The notes beneath the pieces were generated by a model that was given only the letters and a program-made list of their open reading frames with translations, ran no database searches and was not told the DNA's origin. 64,000 nucleotides of DNA from Helicobacter labetoulli (GTDB taxonomy: Bacteria; Campylobacterota; Campylobacteria; Campylobacterales; Helicobacteraceae), in the NCBI RefSeq assembly GCF_003670275.1, contig NZ_QXJF01000001.1:77420-141419 (forward strand), in the 5' to 3' direction. Below are positions 8,621 to 15,924 of this stretch, piece by piece. A program made the position numbers and the translations under genes. Position 1 is the stretch's first letter. Each line of letters starts with the position of its first letter.

Positions 8621-9474
8621 TAATCTTTTTTCTCCATTATGACATTGAATCTAAAAGGCGAGTTTGCATAACCTTTAATATTTTGTTGCTCTATATAGAT
8701 CTCGCACTGCTTAGATTCTGCAAGCTCCACAAACAAATCCTTTGGACAATACAAATGTTTTGTTGTGCCTTCATATAGCTTTTCATAGTCATCACCACAT
8801 ATTTGCTTTTTATAGGCAATGTCTGCTTCTCTCTGGTCTAAATCCAAAATATCAAGAAATAAAACCTTTTTTCTAGCCTTATCAATCATCTTTGCAATCA
8901 CTTCTTTTGCATACTGTAAAGACGGAAAATAATGAAACACACCAAATGAGCAAACACTATCATAAGACGCAGAATCTATATCCTTTGCCTCACCTTGAGT
9001 GATATTTGCATAAGGCAATACTAACTTTGCAATGTGAGATAAATTCTTAGAATAGTCAATACCGCCAAGTTTTTTAAAGCCTCTAATATCCTTAAAATCT
9101 AGGGTAGAAAGCGGATTTTCTAACACATCACATTGAGACAGCATTTGCCCCCCCCCCGTAGAATCTGTGCTTGTATTTATGCTATTTATAGCCGTTTGAT
9201 TGTTTTCTGCTTTTTGCATATTTATTGCATAGAGAAACGCACCAGCCCCACAACCTACTTCATACATACTATCACATTGCCCCAACTTAGCTTTTTGGAA
9301 TATATCTGCAATAAAATTACGATAAGACTCAATGCTAAACGAACCGGTTTTAGAATCAAAGCCATTACATCGCAATAACTCTTTTATCACTTCGTTTGTG
9401 TCCATATTTTGCAAGTTCATACTAGAATCTAGCCTTTTACTTTCCCAAATATCCCGCCAAGTCTTCGTTTGCAT
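8620..9474 (-). CDS. SAM-dependent methyltransferase, phase-variable
   Basis: 284 aa, class I methyltransferase: motif I EVGCGAGAFLY at residues 72-82, the acidic IDYSKN after it, SVCSFGVFHYFPS as the post-I/motif IV region and VLFLDILDLDQ. Between motif I and IDYS there is a loop not usual in the family; it contains residues STDSTGGGQ, whose glycines (107-109) are coded by a G10 run. In the present length the frame is open, so the gene is ON; any change not divisible by three would cut the protein in its SAM fold. From its neighbours it may methylate the amine of aminoethylphosphonate. The substrate is inferred. Confidence 0.75.
   Translation of the reverse strand: MQTKTWRDIWESKRLDSSMNLQNMDTNEVIKELLRCNGFDSKTGSFSIESYRNFIADIFQKAKLGQCDSMYEVGCGAGAFLYAINMQKAENNQTAINSINTSTDSTGGGQMLSQCDVLENPLSTLDFKDIRGFKKLGGIDYSKNLSHIAKLVLPYANITQGEAKDIDSASYDSVCSFGVFHYFPSLQYAKEVIAKMIDKARKKVLFLDILDLDQREADIAYKKQICGDDYEKLYEGTTKHLYCPKDLFVELAESKQCEIYIEQQNIKGYANSPFRFNVIMEKKD
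9148..9157. repeat. C10 tract inside methyltransferase gene
   Basis: Ten C on the plus strand (G10 in the coding strand) encode the glycine run at residues 107-109 of the methyltransferase. This is long enough for slipped-strand phase variation in Helicobacter. The current count keeps the frame open. Confidence 0.85.
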
Positions 9475-9591
9475 TCTCGTTCCTTATTTTGAATTTATTT
9501 TTTAAGCTTCAGTTTATGAAACTTCTCTATTTTTAATTTTTGTTTCCAACTATTGTCTCATCTTGTAGTTTTGCAAAAAACCCATCTTGTA

Positions 9592-11964
9592 CTAAAACTC
9601 ATCGCCCCACCCCCGCATATGCTCGCTTAGCCTTTGTGCTACTTCTTGTGGTGTAATCTTTGGTCGCCCTAAATTCTCTTTAGAGCCTTTTTGGATTTTA
9701 AGGTAGATAAACCACGCCCCTTTTTTAGATTCTGTATTGTTAGAATATGCTTGAGATTCTATAACTTTGTCATACTGAGCCGTAAGCGAAGTATCTTTGT
9801 TTGAAATGTTTTGATTTTTAGATTTTTTATTTTTTTCTTTAAGGAGGAAGGGCTTAAATTGCGAAGTCGCTCCCTCCCCCTTAAAAATCTCCCACCCCGA
9901 CAATTCCTTCCTAGTGCTACGCACGAGTGCGGTATTGCTTTGTAAGTTTTGTGTGAATTTGGGGGCAGGAGTTACCTTATGAGTAATGACTGCCTCAAAA
10001 TCCACACAATCTTGCAAATGACTACCCAAAGACGAATTGCCACAAGCTGAATTCCTCGCATCTAAAAACAACCGAACATACAACTCAAACTCTTCTAAAC
10101 TCTCCGCTATATACACATTCACATACCCACACGACCTAGCAATACTACTAAAATCCACAAAAGGTGAGAGATTAAACTGCCCACCAGTGCTATCGTGGCT
10201 TTCGTTATCTAGCAAAATATGGCAAAAATTATCCCTATTTCTTGTGTAATACGCATTTGTGCTTAATGCACCAAGTCGCATAAGCAAGGCAGAATCGCCA
10301 TCTATGGCAATGACTTTTTGCTTACTTTTTAACGCAATGCCAAGTGAAAGGGAGCTTACACAGCCCATAGAGCCAACCATATAGAGCTGATTTGGACTAT
10401 CCTCTATCTCATAAAGCTCCCTACCGCATTTACCTGTGGTAGCAAGTAATAAGGCTTTAGAATCTTTTGCTAGAGTATGCAAAATTGTCAAAGCTTCTAG
10501 CCGTGTAGGTATTTTGTTTGTGGGTTGTGTAGGTTTAGAATCTGTGTTGTTAGAATCTACTTGAGATTCTAGAATCTTGTCATTTTGAGCCTTTAAAAAA
10601 GGCGAAAAATCTCTTTTAGCTTCTATGTGAGATACTTCGCCTAAAGACTCAGTATGACAAGGGACAGAATCGGCGTGAGATTCTGTATCGTTAGAATCTT
10701 GGCATTCTAAGATTGTGTTGCTAATTTGGTGATTAGATAATGTAGTTTGAAAATCCACAATTCTAGTATCTTGGCTAGAGTTTAAATTATGAGATTCTAT
10801 TTGGCATTCTAAGATTGTGAGTGAATTTTTGGGGTTATGCAAGGTAGGCCAATGAGACGCACTAGAGCGTGCGTCGCTAGACGAAGTGTGTGCCGCATTC
10901 CCCGAAAAGTCGCCACAAGCTGAATGCCCATTCACAAGAGCAACTTTAGAAAAGGTTTTATCCTTCACAATAAAGAAAAAACTCTCTCCCTTTTCTAGCC
11001 ATTCCAAAGCCTCTTGCACTTGCATTTTAGCCCTATCCATATTTGAATCTAAAAAGGTATATTGAATCTCGCAAGTCTCTAGTAATTTATCAGTGATAAC
11101 GCCTAACAACTCGTGCTGCGGTTCATCTGTGTTTTTACCATAACAATCCCTTTCACCACGCAAGGACACAAAGCCTAGAATTGGAATCTTAAAAGTATAG
11201 TTAAGACTTGTTAGGGGGCTTAGGGCGTTAGAGAGACCGCTATTTTGCATTAGCACCACGCCATAGCTATGGGGCGTTGGCTTTTCTGCACTTTTAGGCA
11301 ATTCAGCTTGTGGCGATAAATGCGGGAGCTGCGAAAAATCGCACAGGTCTCCGCTTAGGTAACTCCCTTGAGATTTTCCTTGCAACCCACATTTTTCACT
11401 CACAATCTTAGAATTGCTAGAATCTTGGTGTGTAGAATCCATTTGAGATTCTAAGTTTTTGTCATTTTGAGCTAAATCCATTTGAGATTCTAAGTTTTTG
11501 TCATTTTGAGCCTTTGAAAAAGGCGAAAAATCTTTTTTGGATTCTATGTGAGATACTTCGCCTAAAGGCTCAGTATGACAAGGGGTAGAATCTACTTGAG
11601 ATTCTGCGTTGCTAGAATCTATATTGCTAGAATCTTGGCATTCTAAGATTGTGGTGCTAGTTTGGTGGTTGTCAAAAAAATCGCGATTGAGCTTACTTGA
11701 AGTAAGTGATTGAGCGATTTTTGAAGACTCCGCCGAAATAGTGCCACAAGCTGAATGCCCCAAAGACGAATTGCTATGAATTAGCCGACATAAACTCACC
11801 CCACTTGCAATCGCTACCGCATCGCCCTCATTATTACTCATAATAAATCGCTTGCTATTAATCGCATAATTAATAAGCGGTGCAAGATATGAGCAAGGCA
11901 CACCGACAAAATCCCTTAACCCTACACTTTGTAAGTAATCGCCAAATTCTTGTGTGTCTAACAT
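9592..11964 (-). CDS. Phosphonopyruvate decarboxylase, swollen by in-frame repeat insertions
   Basis: 790 aa against about 370-390 for the family. It decarboxylates phosphonopyruvate to phosphonoacetaldehyde with thiamine diphosphate, pulling the unfavourable PEP mutase reaction forward. Family blocks are in order but spread apart: VGVPCSYL and NNEGDAVAIASG near the start, VLMQNSGLSNALSPLTSLN (about residue 240), DEPQHELLG, TTGKCGRELYE, VGSMGCVSSLSLGIAL, the ThDP motif DGDSALLMRLGAL (about 552) with the LLDNESHDSTGGQ segment, and a C-terminal LGRP. Between them lie four serine/asparagine-rich inserts (about 11265-11775, 10520-10932, 10010-10065, 9690-9965) made of repeated words such as GEVSHIE, DFSPF.KAQNDK and LECQDS. 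The start ATG overlaps the pepM stop (TAATG). An earlier in-frame start at 12012 lies inside pepM and is unlikely. Activity with these inserts is unproven. Confidence 0.85.
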   Translation of the reverse strand: MLDTQEFGDYLQSVGLRDFVGVPCSYLAPLINYAINSKRFIMSNNEGDAVAIASGVSLCRLIHSNSSLGHSACGTISAESSKIAQSLTSSKLNRDFFDNHQTSTTILECQDSSNIDSSNAESQVDSTPCHTEPLGEVSHIESKKDFSPFSKAQNDKNLESQMDLAQNDKNLESQMDSTHQDSSNSKIVSEKCGLQGKSQGSYLSGDLCDFSQLPHLSPQAELPKSAEKPTPHSYGVVLMQNSGLSNALSPLTSLNYTFKIPILGFVSLRGERDCYGKNTDEPQHELLGVITDKLLETCEIQYTFLDSNMDRAKMQVQEALEWLEKGESFFFIVKDKTFSKVALVNGHSACGDFSGNAAHTSSSDARSSASHWPTLHNPKNSLTILECQIESHNLNSSQDTRIVDFQTTLSNHQISNTILECQDSNDTESHADSVPCHTESLGEVSHIEAKRDFSPFLKAQNDKILESQVDSNNTDSKPTQPTNKIPTRLEALTILHTLAKDSKALLLATTGKCGRELYEIEDSPNQLYMVGSMGCVSSLSLGIALKSKQKVIAIDGDSALLMRLGALSTNAYYTRNRDNFCHILLDNESHDSTGGQFNLSPFVDFSSIARSCGYVNVYIAESLEEFELYVRLFLDARNSACGNSSLGSHLQDCVDFEAVITHKVTPAPKFTQNLQSNTALVRSTRKELSGWEIFKGEGATSQFKPFLLKEKNKKSKNQNISNKDTSLTAQYDKVIESQAYSNNTESKKGAWFIYLKIQKGSKENLGRPKITPQEVAQRLSEHMRGWGDEF
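9767..9798. repeat. Partial copy of TTGTCAT inverted-repeat element, in frame
   Basis: TTTGTCATACTGAGCC followed by GTAAGCGAAGTATCTTT, read in frame near the C-terminus of phosphonopyruvate decarboxylase (…DTSLTAQYDKV on the coding strand). It matches one end of the element at 4019-4132. Confidence 0.7.
10578..10660. repeat. In-frame inverted-repeat element within phosphonopyruvate decarboxylase
   Basis: Starts TTGTCATTTTGAGCCTTT and ends with CTCAGTATGACAA, complementary ends with a few mismatches, with GGCGAAAAATC and GATACTTCGCC between them. On the coding strand it gives CHTESLGEVSHIEAKRDFS and FLKAQNDK. The length keeps the frame open. Confidence 0.8.
11498..11582. repeat. Second full in-frame inverted-repeat element, with tandem partial copy
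   Basis: TTGTCATTTTGAGCCTTTG at the left end and AAAGGCTCAGTATGACAA at the right end pair over 18 bases with two mismatches. Immediately to its left a partial copy (from about 11448) repeats ATTTGAGATTCTAAGTTTTT and GTCATTTTGAGC, giving the doubled protein segment AQNDKNLESQMD. Confidence 0.8.
11676..11722. repeat. Palindromic element with CTTACTTGAAGTAAG centre, in frame
   Basis: AAAAATCGC (11676-11684) pairs with GCGATTTTT (11714-11722); an inner stem CTTACTT/AAGTAAG closes the centre, with GATTGA on both sides of the internal loop. It lies in insert I of phosphonopyruvate decarboxylase. A related palindrome with different arms but a similar centre is inside carB (32176-32255). Confidence 0.75.
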
Positions 11965-13334
11965 TATATTGTTCCAGGTATAAGTGAGAGAATCTCCTTC
12001 ACACTCATACAAGAAGATTCCATCTCTTTGCTTCTATCAAACTCCAAAATCCCTTGTGCGACCTTTTGCATTGCTACAAATGAAGATCTAAGCAAGTGAT
12101 TAGCATAAATGATAATGTTTGCCCCAGCTTCCCCTAGCTCTTTTGCAGTGATTTCATTAAAGCTTGTAGGCACGACTACCACAGGCGTTTTAGAATCTTT
12201 CTCTCTAAAGGCTTTAAGAAAAGTTAATACTTCATCAGGGCTTTTTTGGCGTGAATGTATCATTATGCCATCTGCCCCAGCGTTAATATAAGCAAAAGCT
12301 CTTTTGAGTGCATCTTCTTGCCCTTTGTCTAAGATTAAAGATTCAATGCGTGCAATAATCATAAAATCCTGTGTGATTTGTGCGTTTTTCCCCGCTCTAA
12401 TCTTGTCGCAAAAGACTTCAATATCTTCTTGAGTTTGTTCTACATCATTGCCTAAAAGCGAGTTTTTCTTTAATCCCATTTTATCTTCAATAATGACAGC
12501 ACTAACGCCTGTGCGTTCCAAACTTCTTACCGAAAAGACAAAATGCTCTATCTTGCCACCTGTGTCAGCATCATAAATCAAGGGCTTTGAGGTTACTTCA
12601 AAGATTTCATTAATGGTGTTTAAGCGGCTTGTTAGCTCCACTGCTTCAATGTCTGGCTTACCCCTACTTGTGCTATCTGTAAGGCTAGAACTCCAAAAAC
12701 CATCAAACTCTAGTCTTTTTCCATTAGATTCTACATAGGCATTTTGTGCGATAAGGGCGGATATGGCGGAGTGGGTCTCTAGAATTCTAATAGGACGGCA
12801 ATGCGGGGGGGGGGTGAGTGCAAGCAATTTTCTCAGGCGAGACTGTCTTGCGTTTGTGCTAATGCCAAGTGAATGCAATGCTTTTTTAATGCCAAGTGCA
12901 TTAATATTGTGGCTATACGGGATCTCCAAAAGATTTGGATGCGAATCCATACCTGTATGCTGTTGCGGATAAAGCGCGTGTAGCACTTCTATAACCTCGT
13001 TTCGATAGTGTCGTAGATAGCCACTCTGCCAGTCATCGCCGTGAATGACAAGAATGGGCTTAATGATATGAAGGTTATATATATAACTAAAAGTTTCTTG
13101 CGGAATAATCTCATCGATAAGTTTGAGATTTTCTAATACTTCTTTTCGTTGGTTATAATCCAGAAAAGCTGGTTCATCAACTTCTGCGATCGCACTATCC
13201 GTCAATAGCCCAACCACAACTTTTGCTTTTAGCTTATCTGCCTTTTGCCTAGCAATCTTTAAAATATTAATATGTCCAGCGTGTAGTAAATCTGCCGCCA
13301 TAGCGACATAGACACTTTTTTCATAACTTTTCAT
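11964..13334 (-). CDS. pepM: Phosphoenolpyruvate mutase with N-terminal cytidylyltransferase-like domain, phase-variable
   Basis: 456 aa in two parts. Residues 1 to about 140 are a TagD-like nucleotidyltransferase domain with the HxGH signature (HAGH, 18-21) and VVGLLTD. From about 190 onward is a PEP mutase/isocitrate-lyase-fold domain with the diagnostic EDKMGLKKNS loop (about 278-287), DADTGG as metal/substrate segment and IARIESLI. It rearranges PEP to phosphonopyruvate, the first carbon-phosphorus bond step. The linker holds TPPPHC, coded by a C10 run (12805-12814), so a one-base slip would remove the whole mutase domain while leaving the first domain; at present the frame is open. The start chosen is the ATG at 13332-13334, with AAGGAG six bases upstream and a TATAAT box before it. 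The fusion and the cluster support phosphonate biosynthesis strongly. Confidence 0.93.
   Translation of the reverse strand: MKSYEKSVYVAMAADLLHAGHINILKIARQKADKLKAKVVVGLLTDSAIAEVDEPAFLDYNQRKEVLENLKLIDEIIPQETFSYIYNLHIIKPILVIHGDDWQSGYLRHYRNEVIEVLHALYPQQHTGMDSHPNLLEIPYSHNINALGIKKALHSLGISTNARQSRLRKLLALTPPPHCRPIRILETHSAISALIAQNAYVESNGKRLEFDGFWSSSLTDSTSRGKPDIEAVELTSRLNTINEIFEVTSKPLIYDADTGGKIEHFVFSVRSLERTGVSAVIIEDKMGLKKNSLLGNDVEQTQEDIEVFCDKIRAGKNAQITQDFMIIARIESLILDKGQEDALKRAFAYINAGADGIMIHSRQKSPDEVLTFLKAFREKDSKTPVVVVPTSFNEITAKELGEAGANIIIYANHLLRSSFVAMQKVAQGILEFDRSKEMESSCMSVKEILSLIPGTI
12805..12814. repeat. G10 tract inside pepM
   Basis: Ten G on the plus strand encode the proline run between the two domains of PepM. 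The present length is in frame. Loss or gain of one base would truncate the protein before the PEP mutase domain and switch off the first committed step of the pathway. Confidence 0.88.
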
Positions 13335-13359
13335 ACAAGCTCCTTGAGACAACCTCTGC

Positions 13360-13365
13360 ATTATA
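13360..13365 (-). promoter_or_regulatory. -10 box upstream of pepM
   Basis: TATAAT on the minus strand, followed by about 20 bases of leader and AAGGAG before the pepM ATG. It suggests that pepM and the following genes have their own promoter in addition to any read-through from the broken sulfatase-fold gene upstream. No clear -35 is seen, as is usual in epsilonproteobacteria. Confidence 0.55.
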
Positions 13366-13419
13366 CCATAACTTATACATTCTTTAGATACACATCCTAA
13401 TAAATAAACTTATCTAGAG

Positions 13420-15157
13420 TCAAAGAGGTAAAATTCTTATAATCTTATTTTTGCCAAGCATTTTCATCATAGATATCGCTACCATTAAAAGTGAAAATTT
13501 AAATATATTAAAGCTATTTGGATTTTGATTTTCAATCTTCCATCCACCACCAATATTTATTGCCCGAATCTTTCTTGTATGGGGGATAGAATCAAGTGTA
13601 ATTGAATTAATATTGGGACAACCTTCTTTTAGATTATTGCAAAATAATGCGGGAATGTCATAGTTTGTAACGATTCTAGAATCTTGCTTTATTTCACCTT
13701 TGGAATGTGATGGCTTGTAAAATAATGGGATATGCAAATTGTATTTTACAGGGAGAAATTTACTTTGTGTACCGTGATCTGAGGTAATAAAAATCTCTGT
13801 ATTATCATATATGCCTAACTTTTGTAGGCTCTCCAACATTTGGGCTACCCACTGCCACGCACATTTTTCACTATTATAATGTCCTTCCATTACCTCATAG
13901 ATAGTATCCCTATTTAGAAGCAATCTCTTTGGGATTAAATTGGCACGCTACATCTAATCCATACGAATTATGCGTAATGCTATTGTGGATAAACTTAAAT
14001 GTAGGCTTAGTAGCATTGGCTGTTGTTTATTCTACTAACGCTCTTATTTCAGATATACCTCTTAATGAACTTGTGCTTATTACTCCATGTTTGCTAAAGA
14101 GCCATAAGCCACGGCGATATATACTTTTTCTAATGGTATAAGTTGCACTTCTAAACAAACCATAGGAAACAAGTTGCTTGAGAGGTATCTCATCAGTCTT
14201 GGCTCCACTTAAATATTTTTCAATATATATACTTTGTAGACTAGCTGTGTCAAAAAGAATGTTGCTTGTATTTCTAAGCAATGGATATAAATGCACAGAA
14301 TCTGTGGGAAAGTCAAGTATGCTGGATACTGCATAACCAGCATTTTCAAAAGTATTGAGAATGTCAGCATATCCTCTTGCAATCTCATTTGCTAAACCAT
14401 CGTTAATATTTCTCGCATTGATATTTAAGGCAGTATAGTGTTCTTCAGCAATAATACTTGTTAGTGTTGGTAGTGTTAGTCCGGATGTGCTCAACGCATT
14501 TGTAAAGTCGATAAAACCATCGAAAGAATTCTTCAAATTTTCATTTTCCTTAAATATTTGATGGACGATATATCCATCAGATCTATCCAGTATCAATACT
14601 AAAATATTGTTATGTTCTTTTGCAAAATCAAGTATTTGTGTCTTTTTACTCATTTTGTTTGTTGTTAATTTTTCCACACCATTTCTTTTTGCAATATTAT
14701 CAATGGCAGTCACCAATGAAAAGAGCGATTGAATTACAAGCACTATTAAGAATATTTTGCATAGCCGAATAATATGTTTTGCAAATTTTAAGAAGAGCAA
14801 GATGAAAGTAAAAATAAAATAAGCTAAAATCATTGTAATATCAATGATTTTATGGGTCTTATCTAAAACAATACTTTTTTCAAAGAAAAAATGACTCATA
14901 ACGCCATAATCACCACGCAACACAAAACCATAATTCACGCCTAATAACATAAGAGCTAAAAATATCCACGCTATGAGCCATAAAATAAAGATAAAGATTC
15001 TACTATTGTGATTTACAAAGCTTATGATGTAGATAAGCATAAATGAAGTAAGTATAAAAAACCCAAACAATGCTGCTAAAGTTGGCACTATTGTCTTGAG
15101 TGTAAAAGCATTTAAATCTGTTACATACAAGGCATAAGGACTAGATACGCATATCAT
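13420..15157 (-). pseudogene. Sulfatase-fold membrane transferase (LtaS/EptA-like), broken
   Basis: The first frame (14027-15157, 376 aa) has several membrane helices and then an alkaline-phosphatase/sulfatase-type domain start (NILVLILDRSDGY, with a TSGLTLPT nucleophile-type region). It stops at TAA 14027-14029. The same frame continues after the stop with readable homology (KPTFKFIHNS, YGLDVACQFN) up to a TAG. The C-terminal part (13420-13923, containing ITSDHG) is one base out of phase; removing one A near 13918 joins them as ASNRDTIYEV. So there is one nonsense codon and one insertion. The paralogue at 21456-23545 is uninterrupted. By analogy with LtaS and phosphoethanolamine transferases it would move a phosphate- or phosphonate-linked group onto a surface polymer. 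Upstream coding potential overlaps the end of the YidC-like gene, so the original start may lie before 15157. Confidence 0.8.
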
Positions 15158-15231
15158 AAAACTTAGACCGATAACTATATATTGAATAAGTTTATAAAGA
15201 TTCTGATTTGCTACCTGTGTATCTTTAGAAT

Positions 15232-15924
15232 CTACAATTCTGGCATTTTGGCTAAGAGACGACTTCCTCTTACGCTTAACACCGCCTTCAGCAACGCAAA
15301 CCCCATATTACAAGTCCAATATAACACCAATGCACTTGGCATATTATAGAGCAGTACTAAAAAAAGCAAAGCTATCAAGCTTCCTTGCACTCTTGCACCT
15401 AACTCTTTTGAACTATAAAAGACATTGATAAGTGTAAAAGCACTCATTAGTAAAGGTAATATATGAATGCTAAAGCCAAATAGCATAATAGAATCTGGTT
15501 TGCTTAAATCATCTATCCAAAGAAAGCTCACATTTTGTAGATACTCTGCATTCTCTATTAAATGAATCATCGCAATAAAAAATGGAATTTGTAACATTAA
15601 TCCACCAAGACTGCGCAGAGCATAAATAGGATGATACTTATGCTGTCTGTATAGCGCTTGTGTAAAAGCATAGAGTTTTGCTCTCTTATACATGCTCTTC
15701 CACGACTTAATCCTTTTGTCTAGTTTTTCTTTTAAATCTGCTTCTTGTTGTGCCTTTTTATCAGTATAGAGAAATATTTTAAGCAAAAAGAGATTAACCA
15801 CAAGGCTTAGTAAAATAATGCTTACGCCATAGCTTGGTATTACCTTAAGGATATTATGCAATACAACTTCAAGCACTTGTTCTAAAGGAAATATAAATAC
15901 ATAATGGAGAAGTTCAGCAATCAT
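15232..15924 (-). CDS. Short YidC/Oxa1-family membrane insertase paralogue
   Basis: 230 aa, several membrane helices, with the YidC core features: a charged cytoplasmic loop (KAQQEADLKEKLDKRIKSWK), LRSLGGLMLQIPFFIAMIHLI, then SFLWIDDLSKPDS and a final LVLYWTCNMGF segment. It lacks the large periplasmic domain of the housekeeping Gram-negative YidC (about 540 aa). Its start overlaps the stop of the glycerophosphotransferase-like gene (ATGA). Being fixed between that gene and the sulfatase-fold gene, it is probably a dedicated insertase or partner for those membrane proteins; this is inference. Confidence 0.8.
   Translation of the reverse strand: MIAELLHYVFIFPLEQVLEVVLHNILKVIPSYGVSIILLSLVVNLFLLKIFLYTDKKAQQEADLKEKLDKRIKSWKSMYKRAKLYAFTQALYRQHKYHPIYALRSLGGLMLQIPFFIAMIHLIENAEYLQNVSFLWIDDLSKPDSIMLFGFSIHILPLLMSAFTLINVFYSSKELGARVQGSLIALLFLVLLYNMPSALVLYWTCNMGFALLKAVLSVRGSRLLAKMPEL

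Noticed and set aside
9592-12012. A novel giant enzyme of about 800 aa
   Set aside because: All conserved blocks belong to phosphonopyruvate decarboxylase in normal order; the extra length is repeat-derived.
13420-13923. A separate small sulfatase gene with TTG start
   Set aside because: It is the out-of-phase C-terminus of the preceding frame and has no ribosome site.
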